Source: Mycobacterium colombiense (GTDB lineage Bacteria; Actinomycetota; Actinomycetes; Mycobacteriales; Mycobacteriaceae). From it: a stretch of 64,000 bases of DNA. Positions 20,130 through 28,853 of the stretch are shown in pieces. Within the stretch, counting starts at the first letter, position 1, and the number at the start of each line of letters is the position of its first letter. Where the stretch lies: NCBI RefSeq assembly GCF_003284935.1, contig NZ_QMEV01000026.1:1-64000 (forward strand), read 5' to 3'. The notes below the pieces were generated by a model. The model did not search any database. It saw nothing but the letters and a program-made list of their open reading frames with translations, and had not been told where the DNA came from. The translations under genes were made by a program, and so were the position numbers.

Positions 20130-21443
20130 AATCCGCCAGCCGTTCGCCTCGACGGTGACCGCGTCGACGACCTCCTGCGGCGGGGCCGCCGAGCCGCCGA
20201 GCACCTCGGCACGAGGCGCGCCCAGCTTCGGCAACGACACACGCAGCGGATCGTCGTCGATGTTGAGCACCACCAGGAGGGCATCGTCGCCGTTGCGCGT
20301 CTCGTAGACGTAGTGCCGGTTCTGCAGCAGCAGCGCGGTGGTGGATGCCGCATGCAACCAGGGGTAGCGGCGTCGCAACCCGACCAGGTATTGGTGCAGC
20401 CGCCAGATTTCGATGCCGAAGCCATCGAGTTGCAGTGGGGGAGAACCGAACTCGGGGCGCACCGCGTCGTCGCCGCCGAAGCGTTCTTCCTTGACGCCGC
20501 GGAATCCCAGTTCGTCGCCGGCGTACACGCTGGGTACCCCGCCGACCGTCAGCAACAGAACCAGCGCGTGGGCGACGTGTTCGCGATTTTCCAGGCGGCT
20601 GGCGATGCGGGTGACGTCGTGGTTGCCGATGAACGTCAGCGGCGAGAAGCCGGTCAAGAATTCGTTGTGGCGCTGCAGCGCCCAGTCCAGCTCGAAGAAA
20701 TTGCCGTCGTTGAGGCCGCTCCAGATCGCCTTCCACAGCTCGTATTGAGTGGCCGAATCGAAGGTGGCGGCCTTGACGACCGCGGCGTAGTCGCCGTGGA
20801 TGAGTTCCCCGACGAACCAGGCATCCGGGTAGCGCTCGCGCACCCGCGGCAGCGTGGCAGCCCAGAAGTGCTGTGGCACGGCATATGCCGCGTCAAGTCG
20901 CCATCCGTCGGCGCCGCGGCCCAACCAGTGCGCCATGACGTCGACGGTGTAGTCGACCACTTCCGGATTGTCGTGGTTGAGGGTGATCAGCCCGTCGTGG
21001 CCTTCGAAGGTGTGAAACCGGCCGGGCCGTCCGCGAAACCAGCGTGCGGCCGCGTCGTTGTCGGCCGCCTCGCGGTAGCGCGCGAAATCCTGGCCGACGT
21101 GGTTGAACACCCCGTCGAGCAGCACCCGCAGCCCGCGGCGATGCGCCTCGGCGATCAGGTGGTCGAAGTCGTCGTCATCGCCCAGTCGGGGGTCGATGCG
21201 GTAGTGGTCGGTGGTGTCGTAACCGTGTGTGCGCGAGGCGAAGACGGGCCCCAGGGCAACGCCGGAGGCCCCGAGTTCGATGGCGTGGTCCAGCCAGTCG
21301 ACGAGCCGCCGCAACCGGTGCTCCTCCGGTTGCGGCGGCTCGCTCGCCTGCGGGGTGGGAAACGCTCCCACGAACCCCAGGGGATAGACCTGCCACCAGA
21401 TCGCGTGCTGGACCCAGGCGGGCCCGGTCACGGTTCTGGTCAC
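20115..21443 (-). CDS. Alpha-amylase family (GH13) glycoside hydrolase
   Basis: A 442-residue GH13 enzyme with all four conserved regions: DGVFNH (110-115), GWRLDAA with nucleophile Asp184, GELIHG with acid/base Glu213, and FIGNHD (272-276). It should hydrolyse or transfer alpha-glucans in the cytoplasm; no signal peptide is seen. The exact substrate (maltodextrin, trehalose or sucrose-like) cannot be read from the sequence. It lies 7 bp downstream of ahpD on the same strand and overlaps the DUF1810 gene end. It has no counterpart at this place in M. tuberculosis. Confidence 0.88.
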   Translation of the reverse strand: MTRTVTGPAWVQHAIWWQVYPLGFVGAFPTPQASEPPQPEEHRLRRLVDWLDHAIELGASGVALGPVFASRTHGYDTTDHYRIDPRLGDDDDFDHLIAEAHRRGLRVLLDGVFNHVGQDFARYREAADNDAAARWFRGRPGRFHTFEGHDGLITLNHDNPEVVDYTVDVMAHWLGRGADGWRLDAAYAVPQHFWAATLPRVRERYPDAWFVGELIHGDYAAVVKAATFDSATQYELWKAIWSGLNDGNFFELDWALQRHNEFLTGFSPLTFIGNHDVTRIASRLENREHVAHALVLLLTVGGVPSVYAGDELGFRGVKEERFGGDDAVRPEFGSPPLQLDGFGIEIWRLHQYLVGLRRRYPWLHAASTTALLLQNRHYVYETRNGDDALLVVLNIDDDPLRVSLPKLGAPRAEVLGGSAAPPQEVVDAVTVEANGWRILRPA

Positions 21444-21450
21444 GGCTCGA

Positions 21451-21987
21451 TCAGCCGACGGTGGCCAGCGTCTGGGAGGCGATGATCGCTTGCGCCACGC
21501 CGGAAATGATCGCCGCGGCCTTCAGCGCCTCCTGGATGGTTTCCCGGCTGACTCCGGCCTCGCGCAGCGTGTGCTCATGAGAGGCCACGCAGTCCGGGCA
21601 GCCGTTGATCGACGACACCGCGAAGGACCACAGCTCGAAGTTCGCCTTCTCCACGCCGGGGTTGGCGATGATGTTCATCCGCAACCCCGCGCGCAGATCG
21701 TCGTACTTGCCGTCCAGGAAGCCCCGGCCACGGTAGAACACGTTGTTCATGCCCATGATCGACGCGGCTCCCAGCGCCGCGTTGTACGCCTCGGCGGACA
21801 GGATGTCGGCCGCCTCGGCCCCAATCTCGGCGAGCGCCTGGGTGTTCCGCGTGGCGGCGGCACTCGCCAGCAGGGTGCCCCAGAGCTGCTCCTCGTTGAG
21901 CTCGGTCGTGCGAGTGATCGAGCCCAGGTTGAGCTTGAGGTCCTTGGCGTACTCCGGCAGCGCTTCTTTGAGGTTTTCGACGCTCAT
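21451..21987 (-). CDS. ahpD: Alkyl hydroperoxide reductase AhpD
   Basis: This 178-residue thioredoxin-like reductase regenerates AhpC through its CxxC centre. Glu118, Cys130, Cys133 and His137 (ELW...CPDCVASH) stand at exactly the positions known for M. tuberculosis AhpD. It follows ahpC by 39 bp and probably shares its OxyR-controlled transcript. AGGCGAGATG-type ribosome binding sequence precedes the ATG at 21987. Confidence 0.96.
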   Translation of the reverse strand: MSVENLKEALPEYAKDLKLNLGSITRTTELNEEQLWGTLLASAAATRNTQALAEIGAEAADILSAEAYNAALGAASIMGMNNVFYRGRGFLDGKYDDLRAGLRMNIIANPGVEKANFELWSFAVSSINGCPDCVASHEHTLREAGVSRETIQEALKAAAIISGVAQAIIASQTLATVG

Positions 21988-22026
21988 CTCGCCTCCTTAT
22001 CCGACCTTATGCGATCAACGCCCGGA

Positions 22027-22614
22027 TCAGGCCGACTGCTTGAGCAGCTCGGTGGCGTCCAGCGTCGGGTCACCCTTGCGCCAGTTGCACGCGCACAGCT
22101 CGTCGGACTGCAGGGCGTCCAGCACGCGCAGCACCTCTTCGACGTTACGGCCCACGGAACCCGCGGTCACCGAGACGAACTGGATCTCGTTGTTCGGGTC
22201 GACGATGAAGGTCGCCCGGTCGGCCACGCCGTCGGCGTTGAGCACCCCGGTGCCCAGGCTCAGCTCGCGCTTGATGTCCGAGAGCATCGGGAACGGCAGC
22301 TTCTTCAGGTCCTCGTGCTGCGCGCGCCAGTTGAAGTGGACGAACTCGCTGTCGATCGAGACACCGAGCACCTGCGCGTCACGGTCGGCGAATTCGTCGT
22401 TGAGCTTGCCGAACGCGGCAATCTCGGTGGGGCACACGAAGGTGAAGTCCTTCGGCCAGAAGAACACCACGCGCCACTTGCCGGCGTGGTCCTCGCTGGT
22501 GATGGTGGTGAAGTAGTCCCCAGGCTGCTTGGCGTCGACCTTGGACAGATCGCCCGCGATCAGCGCAGTGAGTTCGTAGGCGGGGAACTGGTCGCCGATG
22601 GTCAGCAGAGGCAT
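22027..22614 (-). CDS. ahpC: Alkyl hydroperoxide reductase AhpC (peroxiredoxin)
   Basis: This 195-residue peroxiredoxin reduces organic peroxides and peroxynitrite. The peroxidatic Cys61 lies in FTFVCPTE; the C-terminal ELCACNW supplies the resolving cysteines. AAGGAG directly precedes the ATG at 22614. It is divergent from oxyR across 101 bp and followed by ahpD, the classical mycobacterial arrangement. In M. tuberculosis these genes sit at Rv2428-Rv2429, with oxyR broken. Confidence 0.97.
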   Translation of the reverse strand: MPLLTIGDQFPAYELTALIAGDLSKVDAKQPGDYFTTITSEDHAGKWRVVFFWPKDFTFVCPTEIAAFGKLNDEFADRDAQVLGVSIDSEFVHFNWRAQHEDLKKLPFPMLSDIKRELSLGTGVLNADGVADRATFIVDPNNEIQFVSVTAGSVGRNVEEVLRVLDALQSDELCACNWRKGDPTLDATELLKQSA

Positions 22615-22684
22615 ATCGCTCCTTATCTGGAATAACTCAAGATTAGATGTCCTCCACCATGTTGCCGCGTAGCCTTATTGAAGT

Positions 22685-22734
22685 AAAGGTGATATTTCCC
22701 ACTAGACTCATAGGTATGTCCGATAAGACTTATC
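22685..22734. promoter_or_regulatory. oxyR-ahpC control region with a palindrome
   Basis: On the minus strand ATATCACCTTT (complement of 22687-22697) matches the conserved core I recall from the M. tuberculosis ahpC promoter. The palindrome GATAAG-A-CTTATC at 22722-22734 lies in the first oxyR codons and is a candidate OxyR contact. LysR regulators often bind across such a divergent region. Confidence 0.45.
22703..22708 (+). promoter_or_regulatory. Possible -10 box of leaderless oxyR
   Basis: TAGACT is followed by 7 nt and then the oxyR ATG at 22716. No ribosome binding site is present, so oxyR may be leaderless. Confidence 0.4.
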
Positions 22735-23651
22735 AGCCCACGATCGCCGGCCTGCGCGCCTTCGTGGCGATCGCCGAGAAGCGGCAATTCAGCAGTGCCG
22801 CAACGGCTCTCGGCGTCAGCCAGTCAACGCTGTCGCAGGCCCTGGCGGCGCTGGAGACGGGCCTGCGCACCCAGCTGGTCGAGCGCTCGACGCGGCGTGT
22901 CTTCTTGACAGCGCAAGGCGCCGAACTGCTCCCACGCGCCCAGGCGGTCGTCGACGCGGCCGACGCGTTCAGCGCCGCCGCGGCCGGCTCCGCGGATCCG
23001 CTGCACACCGGCATGCGGCTGGGGCTGATACCGACGGTGGCGCCCTATGTCCTGCCGACGGTGCTGGCCGGGATCGCCGAGCGACTCCCCGGCCTGACCT
23101 TGCGGGTGACCGAAGACCAGACCGAACGGCTGTTGGCGGTCCTGCGTGAGGGCGCGTTGGACGCGGCCCTGATCGCCCTGCCCGCCGAGGGCGCCGGCGT
23201 CACCGCGATCCCGATCTACGACGAGGATTTCGTCCTCGCCCTGCCGCCCGGCCATCCGCTGGCGGGCAAGCGCCGGGTTCCGGCGACCGCGCTGGCCGAC
23301 CTCCCGCTGCTGTTGCTGGACGAGGGCCACTGCCTGCGCGATCAAGCGCTCGACGTCTGCCACAAGGCGGGGGTGCGTGCGGAGCTGGCCAATACCCGGG
23401 CGGCTTCGCTGGCCACCGCGGTGCAATGCGTGACCGGCGGCCTGGGCGTCACCCTCATCCCGCAGAGCGCGGTGCCGGTCGAGGCGTCGCGCAGCCGCCT
23501 GGGCCTGGCGCAGTTCGCCGCGCCCCGTCCGGGGCGGCGGATCGGTCTGGTCTACCGCTCGTCGAGCGGGCGCGACGAGTCCTATCGCCAGCTCGCCGCG
23601 CTTATCGGCGCAGTGATCAGCAGCCACCACCAGGTGCGACTGGTGAAGTAG
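22716..23651 (+). CDS. oxyR: OxyR, hydrogen-peroxide-sensing LysR regulator
   Basis: A 311-residue LysR regulator with an N-terminal winged helix (about 8-66, [19 protein letters not shown]) and a LysR substrate domain. The redox pair Cys206 and Cys215 lies in [12 protein letters not shown], with the same spacing as Cys199/Cys208 of E. coli OxyR. The gene is intact, whereas M. tuberculosis oxyR carries inactivating lesions. ATG 22716 (MSDKTYQ) is the start typical of mycobacterial OxyR. It is divergent from ahpC and should activate it on oxidation. Confidence 0.96.
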   Translation: MSDKTYQPTIAGLRAFVAIAEKRQFSSAATALGVSQSTLSQALAALETGLRTQLVERSTRRVFLTAQGAELLPRAQAVVDAADAFSAAAAGSADPLHTGMRLGLIPTVAPYVLPTVLAGIAERLPGLTLRVTEDQTERLLAVLREGALDAALIALPAEGAGVTAIPIYDEDFVLALPPGHPLAGKRRVPATALADLPLLLLDEGHCLRDQALDVCHKAGVRAELANTRAASLATAVQCVTGGLGVTLIPQSAVPVEASRSRLGLAQFAAPRPGRRIGLVYRSSSGRDESYRQLAALIGAVISSHHQVRLVK

Positions 23652-23675
23652 GCCTGCGCGGCCGCCCGGCCCAGG

Positions 23676-23681
23676 TAGGTT
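23676..23681 (+). promoter_or_regulatory. Possible -10 box of a leaderless transcript
   Basis: TAGGTT ends 6 nt before the ATG of the EthD-type gene at 23688, with no ribosome binding site. Confidence 0.4.
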
Positions 23682-23687
23682 CTGCCT

Positions 23688-24389
23688 ATGGAAAAGGTGA
23701 TCGCCGTGCTCAGGCGTGCCGAGCCGGATGACGCGTGGTGTGCCCGGCAACGGGGTCACGTCGCCGACGCACTGCTGCAACTGGGCGTCGCCGGGCTGCA
23801 GATGAACGTTCGTGACAGCACCGTGCGTCACTCGCTGATGACGTTGACCACCCTGGACCCGCCGGTCGCGGCGGTGGCGAGCATGTGGACACAGCAGTGC
23901 TACGGCGATCAGATGACGGCGGCGCTGAAATTCCTCGCCCAGGAATGTGAGCAAGTCGCCGCGTATCTGGTCACCGAATCCGTCCCGCTGATTGCGCCCG
24001 CGGTCGAATCCGGTTCTCGCACACCGGGTTTGGCTAACATCGCGCTGCTGCGCCGGCCCGCCGACATGGACCAGGCAACCTGGCTGACGCGTTGGCAGGG
24101 CCAGCACACCTCGGTGGCCATCGAAACGCAGTCGACGTTCGGCTACACGCAGAACTGGGTGGTGCGGGCCCTGACCCCGGACGCGCCGGGAATCGCGGGC
24201 ATCGTCGAGGAGTTGTTTCCCATCGAGGCCATCACCGACCTCCACGCTTTCTTCGGAGCCGCCGATGACGAGGAGCTACAGGACCGGCTGGGTCGAATGG
24301 TCGCCAGCACCAGCGCCTTTGGCGCCAACGAGAACATCGACACGGTGCCGACGAGCCGCTACGTCTTCGCCAGCCCGTTCAACGGATGA
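23688..24389 (+). CDS. EthD-domain protein (Rv1874-like)
   Basis: A 233-residue protein, close to the size of Rv1874 (about 228 aa). The C-terminal half has the EthD dimeric alpha-beta barrel pattern MDQATWLTRWQGQHTSVAIE, at about residues 126-145. EthD relatives include small oxidation or decyclisation helpers, but no activity is known here. The PPOX-type gene starts 9 bp downstream, which makes an operon likely. Confidence 0.78.
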   Translation: MEKVIAVLRRAEPDDAWCARQRGHVADALLQLGVAGLQMNVRDSTVRHSLMTLTTLDPPVAAVASMWTQQCYGDQMTAALKFLAQECEQVAAYLVTESVPLIAPAVESGSRTPGLANIALLRRPADMDQATWLTRWQGQHTSVAIETQSTFGYTQNWVVRALTPDAPGIAGIVEELFPIEAITDLHAFFGAADDEELQDRLGRMVASTSAFGANENIDTVPTSRYVFASPFNG

Positions 24390-24398
24390 GGGGCTCAC

Positions 24399-24842
24399 AT
24401 GACCACACTGCGCGACGCTGTCGCCTTGGCCGCCGCGGAAAGCGGTCTGGCGGTGGTGTCGACCGTTCGTGCTGACGCGACGGTCCAGGCTTCGCTGGTC
24501 AACGTGGGGCTGCTGGCACACCCCGCGGACGGTCAGCCCGTGCTGGGCTTCACCACCTACGGCAAGGTCAAGCTGGCCAACCTGCGGGCCCGGCCGCAAC
24601 TGGCCGTCACCTTTCGCAACGGGTGGCAGTGGGCGACGGTCGAGGGCCGCGCCGAGCTGGCCGGCCCGGACGACAGCAGGCCCTGGTTGACGGACGCCGA
24701 TCAGTTGCGCTTGTTGCTGCGCGACGTGTTCACCGCCGCGGGCGGCACCCACGACGACTGGGACGAGTACGACAGGGTGATGGCCTCCGAAGGCCGCGCC
24801 GTGGTGCTGATAGCGCCAACCCGCGTCTACAGCAACGGTTAG
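24399..24842 (+). CDS. Pyridoxamine 5'-phosphate oxidase/F420-type split-barrel protein (Rv1875-like)
   Basis: A 147-residue protein, the same length as Rv1875. The split-barrel pattern KLANLRARPQLAVTFRNGW is at about 55-73. Such mycobacterial proteins bind flavin or F420, often as F420H2-dependent reductases (TIGR03618-like). It starts 9 bp after the EthD protein and should be co-transcribed with it. The choice between FMN and F420 cannot be settled from the sequence alone. Confidence 0.82.
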   Translation: MTTLRDAVALAAAESGLAVVSTVRADATVQASLVNVGLLAHPADGQPVLGFTTYGKVKLANLRARPQLAVTFRNGWQWATVEGRAELAGPDDSRPWLTDADQLRLLLRDVFTAAGGTHDDWDEYDRVMASEGRAVVLIAPTRVYSNG

Positions 24843-24903
24843 CCTCGGGGCTGCCGGCGTGGTGACCCGCTGCGCCCGGCTGCGCCGCGCTTGCGATCCC
24901 CAC

Positions 24904-24909
24904 TAGGCT
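24904..24909 (+). promoter_or_regulatory. Possible -10 box of a leaderless transcript
   Basis: TAGGCT is followed by 6 nt and then the GTG at 24916 of the enoyl-CoA hydratase/isomerase. No ribosome binding site is visible. Confidence 0.45.
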
Positions 24910-24915
24910 GCTGGC

Positions 24916-25665
24916 GTGACGCTGCAGATCGACGACGACAAGCGGGTTCGCACCCTCACGCTGAACCGGCCCGAGGCGCTCAATGCGTTCAACGAAGCCC
25001 TCTACGACGCCACCGCCGAGGCGCTGCTGGCCGCCGCCGAGGATCCCGAGGTCGCGGTCGTGCTGCTGACCGGCGCGGGCCGTGGTTTCAGCGCCGGCAC
25101 CGACCTGGCCGAGATGCAGGCACGAATCACCGACCCCGACTTCACCCCGGGTAAGCACGGCTTCATCGGACTGATCACCGCGCTCAGCGCGTTTCCCAAG
25201 CCGCTGATCTGCGCGGTGAACGGCGTGGGCGTGGGCATCGGGGCCACCATCCTGGGCTACGCCGACCTGGCGTTCATGTCGTCGACCGCCCGCCTGAAGT
25301 GCCCCTTCACCAGCCTGGGCGTGGCGCCCGAAGCGGCCTCGTCATACCTGCTGCCCCAGCTGGTGGGGCGACAGAACGCGGCCTGGCTGTTGATGTCGTC
25401 GGAATGGGTCGGCGCCGACGAGGCGCTGCGGATGGGGTTGGTCTGGCGGGTCTGCGAACCCGACGAGCTGCTGGCGCAGGCCCGTCAACACGCGGAAATC
25501 CTTGCCTCCCGGCCGATCTCGAGCCTGATGGCCGTCAAGCACACCATGATGGAACCCGTCCGGCCCGAGATTGTGGCGGCCACCGCCCGGGAGAACGCCC
25601 ACTTCGCCGAACTCATGGGCGCGCAAGCCAACGCCACGGCCCTGGCCGCCTTCAACAAAACGTGA
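24916..25665 (+). CDS. Enoyl-CoA hydratase/isomerase family protein
   Basis: A 249-residue crotonase-fold protein starting at GTG. The oxyanion-hole segment GRGFSAGTDLAEM is at about 56-68. The later stretch LGVAPEAASSYLLPQLVG has the Glu placement of delta3,delta2-enoyl-CoA isomerases rather than the double-Glu of true hydratases. It may therefore move double bonds during beta-oxidation of unsaturated chains. It is not found at this spot in M. tuberculosis. It is convergent with bfd. Confidence 0.85.
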   Translation: MTLQIDDDKRVRTLTLNRPEALNAFNEALYDATAEALLAAAEDPEVAVVLLTGAGRGFSAGTDLAEMQARITDPDFTPGKHGFIGLITALSAFPKPLICAVNGVGVGIGATILGYADLAFMSSTARLKCPFTSLGVAPEAASSYLLPQLVGRQNAAWLLMSSEWVGADEALRMGLVWRVCEPDELLAQARQHAEILASRPISSLMAVKHTMMEPVRPEIVAATARENAHFAELMGAQANATALAAFNKT

Positions 25666-25688
25666 AGCAATAAACGCTGACGCGCCGG

Positions 25689-25874
25689 CTAGGCCGACTG
25701 AGCCGTCTCCAGCTTGGCCGAGGCGGCGAGGATGGCCCGCAGCGTGCGCCGGCAACGACCGCAGTCACCACCGGCCCCGCACGCGGCCGCGATCTCCTTG
25801 GAGGTTGATGCGCCCTGGGCGACGACGTCGCACACGGTCTGGTTGGTGGCCCCAACACAAAGGCACACGTACAT
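25689..25874 (-). CDS. bfd: Bacterioferritin-associated ferredoxin Bfd
   Basis: A 61-residue [2Fe-2S] protein with Cys4, Cys6, Cys38 and Cys41 (MYVCLC...CGRC), the Bfd ligand pattern. It should pass electrons to bacterioferritin to release stored iron. The ATG at 25874 follows AGGAGGTG at good spacing. It is divergent from bfrA across 339 bp that hold two IdeR-type boxes, so storage and release genes share one iron-responsive region. Confidence 0.9.
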   Translation of the reverse strand: MYVCLCVGATNQTVCDVVAQGASTSKEIAAACGAGGDCGRCRRTLRAILAASAKLETAQSA

Positions 25875-26003
25875 CAGCGCACCTCCTGCATGCCGGCGTC
25901 CCCTTCGTCGAAAGCTCGGACGGGCGTCTGCGATTCGTCCCCGCCGCCGGCAATCCCGTTCACCGGGCACCGTGGCGATGAGGCCGAATACACCTGCCGC
26001 GTA

Positions 26004-26022
26004 TTAGTGCAGTCTATCCTAA
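26004..26022. promoter_or_regulatory. IdeR iron box, distal copy
   Basis: This 19-mer matches the IdeR consensus (a palindrome of TTAGGTTAG halves) at 14 of 19 positions, with TTAG at the left and CCTAA at the right. It is the first of two boxes in the 339-bp region between bfd and bfrA; nothing else was recognised in that gap. Confidence 0.6.
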
Positions 26023-26027
26023 CTTCG

Positions 26028-26046
26028 TTAGCCCAGTCTAACCTAA
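26028..26046. promoter_or_regulatory. IdeR iron box, proximal copy
   Basis: This 19-mer matches the IdeR consensus at 15 of 19 positions; the right half CTAACCTAA is perfect. It starts 24 bp from the first box. Paired boxes ahead of bfrA are known in M. tuberculosis, where IdeR with iron activates bfrA. Confidence 0.7.
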
Positions 26047-26213
26047 CCAAGGGGCGACTTACCGCGCTCGGGGGCTCACTGAGCGCAGCCAAACCTTGCT
26101 GGAACATTCCCACCGGCCGTGGCAAAGTGCTGCTACAGCCCAGGTTTGTGCGCTCCAGCCCAGCGCATCCGCCGCGGTCACATACGACAGCCGCTCACAC
26201 CATAGGAGTGACA

Positions 26214-26693
26214 ATGCAAGGGGATCCGGAAGTTTTGCGTCTGCTCAACGAGCAGCTGACCAGCGAGCTCACCGCGATCAACCAATACTTCCTGCACTCC
26301 AAGATGCAGGACAACTGGGGTTTCACCGAGTTAGCTGAGCACACCCGGGCCGAGTCCTTCGACGAGATGCGCCACGCCGAGGCGATCACCGACCGCATCC
26401 TGCTGCTCGACGGGTTGCCGAACTACCAGCGCCTCTTCTCGCTGCGCATCGGTCAGACGCTGCGCGAGCAGTTCGAGGCCGACCTGGCCATCGAATACGA
26501 GGTGATGGAGCGGCTCAAGCCGGCGATCATCCTGTGCCGGGAAAAGCAGGACTCCACCACCGCCACCCTGTTCGAGAACATCGTCGCCGACGAGGAGAAG
26601 CACATCGACTACCTCGAGACCCAGCTCGAGTTGATGGACAAGCTGGGCGTGGAGCTGTACTCGGCGCAGTGCGTGTCGCGGCCACCCAGTTGA
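26214..26693 (+). CDS. bfrA: Bacterioferritin BfrA
   Basis: This 159-residue haem-containing ferritin stores iron as a 24-mer. All ferroxidase ligands are present at standard positions: Glu18, Glu51, His54, Glu94, Glu127 and His130. Met52 is the haem ligand. AGGAG 5 nt before ATG 26214 and the 159-residue length, identical to Rv1876, fix the start. Two IdeR boxes lie about 170-210 bp upstream. Confidence 0.97.
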   Translation: MQGDPEVLRLLNEQLTSELTAINQYFLHSKMQDNWGFTELAEHTRAESFDEMRHAEAITDRILLLDGLPNYQRLFSLRIGQTLREQFEADLAIEYEVMERLKPAIILCREKQDSTTATLFENIVADEEKHIDYLETQLELMDKLGVELYSAQCVSRPPS

Positions 26694-26730
26694 CCCGGCC
26701 GGCGGCGAAATAGGTAACGTCGTAGAAGGT

Positions 26731-28800
26731 ATGACGAGCCCGAAAGCAGCGACCCGATCTCGCCCGGCTTCCGGTGCCGCCTCCACCGGCGAGCTGATCA
26801 GCCCCCAGCGACGCAATCTGATCTTCATCGCGATCGTGCTCGGCATGCTGCTCGCCGCGCTGGACCAGACCATTGTCGCGACGGCGCTGCCGACCATCGT
26901 CGCCAACCTGGGCGATGCCGGCCATCAGTCCTGGGTCGTCACCAGCTATCTGCTCGCATCGACCATCGTCACCGCGCTGGTGGGCAAGCTCGGCGACGTG
27001 TTCGGCCGCAAGCGCGTATTCCTAACGGCCGTAGTCTTTTTCGTCATCGGCTCGATATTGTGCGGACTGGCGCAGTCGATGGCCATGCTGGTGGGGGCGC
27101 GCGCCCTGCAAGGAATCGGCGGTGGCGCCATCACCGTCACGGCCAGCGCGCTGATCGGCGAGATCGTCCCACTGCGGGAGCGGGGCCGATATCAGGGTAT
27201 CCTCGGGGCGGTCTTCGGCGTCACCACGGTCATCGGTCCGCTGCTCGGCGGCTACTTCACCGACTACCTGAGCTGGCGATGGGCCTTCTGGGTCAACGTG
27301 CCGATCTCGGTGGTGGTCATCTTCGTTGCCGCAGCGGCGATTCCCGCGCTGACCGCGTCCGCCAGGCCCGCCATCGACTACTCCGGGATTACGTTCATCG
27401 GCCTGGGCGCCGCGGGCCTCACACTGGCCACCAGTTGGGGCGGCACCCTCTACCCGTGGGGATCACCGACGATCATCGGACTGTTCGTGGGCGCCGCGGT
27501 GGCGCTGGGTGTGTTCGCGATGGTGGAGCGCCGCGCCGCCGAACCCATCTTGCCCATTCGGCTGTTCGCCAGCCCGGTGTTCGCCGTGTGCTGCGTGCTG
27601 TCCTTCGTCGTGGGCTTCGCCATGCTGGGCGCGATGACCTTCCTGCCGACGTATATGCAGTACGTCGACGGTGTCTCGGCGACCACCTCGGGCCTGCGCA
27701 CCCTGCCCATGGTGCTCGGGATGCTGGTCACCTCGACCGGCAGCGGCACCATCGTCGGCCGGACCGGCCGATACAAGATCTTTCCGGTGGTCGGCACGGC
27801 GCTGATGGCGCTGGCCTTCCTGCTGATGTCGCGGATGCAGCCGTCCACCTCCACCCTGATCCAGTCGCTCTACCTGGTGATCCTCGGCGCCGGCATCGGA
27901 TTGTCCATGCAGGTGCTTGTCCTCATCGTGCAGAACACGTCGAATTTCGAAGACCTCGGTGTCGCCACCTCGGGTGTGACGTTCTTCCGGACCATCGGAA
28001 GTTCGTTCGGTGCGGCCATTTTCGGCTCCCTGTTCGTGAACTTCCTCAACCGCCGAATCGGTCCGGCCCTGGCGGCCAGCGGCGCGCCCCCCAGCGCGGT
28101 CAGTTCGCCCGGGGCCTTGCACCGGCAACCGCATGACGTGGCCGCCCCCATCGTGGCGGCCTACGCCGAGTCGCTCACCCAGGTCTTCTTCTGGGCGGCG
28201 CCGGTGGCTCTGGTCGGATTCGTGCTGGCGTTGTTCTTGCGCGAGATTCCGCTGCGCGATATCCACGACAGCACAATCGATCTCGGCGATGCGTTTGGCA
28301 TGCCGACCACCGAGACGCCCGACCAGATGCTGGAGAACGCGATCGCGCGGATGCTGCGCGGCGAGACCGGCATGCGGCTGCGCAGCATCGCCATGCGGCC
28401 CGACTGCCGGCTCGACGTCGCCGGGCTGTGGGGGGTCTTGCGGATCAATCGCTACACCCAGATGTACGGGACCGCCCGGCTCACCGACATGGCCGACCAC
28501 CTACGGATACCGTTCGAGGTTCTCGAGCCCACCTTCGCCCGCCTGGTATCGGGGGGTTACGCGCAGCGCGACGGCGAGCAGATGTGGCTCACCCCGGCCG
28601 GGGGACAGCAGGTCGCGTACGTGCACTCGCTGCTGTTGGCCTGGCTGGTCGACAAGCTGGCCCGGTCACCGGGATTCGAGGGCCGCCCGGACCGCCGCGC
28701 GGTGGAGGCGGCGCTGGAGCGCGTCGCGCATCGCGTTCTGGCCCAACGGGATTGGCATGAGGAACAGCCGACCATGGCGATCCCGTCGGCCGCTCGCTAG
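26731..28800 (+). CDS. MFS (DHA2, EmrB/QacA type) exporter with C-terminal cytoplasmic domain
   Basis: A 689-residue protein. Residues ~25-500 form a 14-helix drug:H+ antiporter with LDQTIVATALPTI in helix 1, GKLGDVFGRKRVF as motif A and the helix 5 motif GAVFGVTTVIGPLLGG. The ~180 residues that follow (from about 515) are soluble. Their AGLWGVLRINRYTQMYGTAR and LRIPFEVLEPTFARLVSGGY stretches look like a winged helix. Length and place match Rv1877 (687 aa). Substrates are unknown; drug export is an inference from the family. Confidence 0.88.
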   Translation: MTSPKAATRSRPASGAASTGELISPQRRNLIFIAIVLGMLLAALDQTIVATALPTIVANLGDAGHQSWVVTSYLLASTIVTALVGKLGDVFGRKRVFLTAVVFFVIGSILCGLAQSMAMLVGARALQGIGGGAITVTASALIGEIVPLRERGRYQGILGAVFGVTTVIGPLLGGYFTDYLSWRWAFWVNVPISVVVIFVAAAAIPALTASARPAIDYSGITFIGLGAAGLTLATSWGGTLYPWGSPTIIGLFVGAAVALGVFAMVERRAAEPILPIRLFASPVFAVCCVLSFVVGFAMLGAMTFLPTYMQYVDGVSATTSGLRTLPMVLGMLVTSTGSGTIVGRTGRYKIFPVVGTALMALAFLLMSRMQPSTSTLIQSLYLVILGAGIGLSMQVLVLIVQNTSNFEDLGVATSGVTFFRTIGSSFGAAIFGSLFVNFLNRRIGPALAASGAPPSAVSSPGALHRQPHDVAAPIVAAYAESLTQVFFWAAPVALVGFVLALFLREIPLRDIHDSTIDLGDAFGMPTTETPDQMLENAIARMLRGETGMRLRSIAMRPDCRLDVAGLWGVLRINRYTQMYGTARLTDMADHLRIPFEVLEPTFARLVSGGYAQRDGEQMWLTPAGGQQVAYVHSLLLAWLVDKLARSPGFEGRPDRRAVEAALERVAHRVLAQRDWHEEQPTMAIPSAAR

Positions 28801-28853
28801 CGGGTGTCGATGCGCATTCGCCGACATCGCCGTCCCGGGTGATGACGCGGGCG

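Noticed and set aside
21734..21747. A KstR-like sequence TAGAACACGTTGTT
   Set aside because: It lies inside ahpD codons for a conserved protein stretch and lacks the final A of the consensus; coincidence is the simplest reading.
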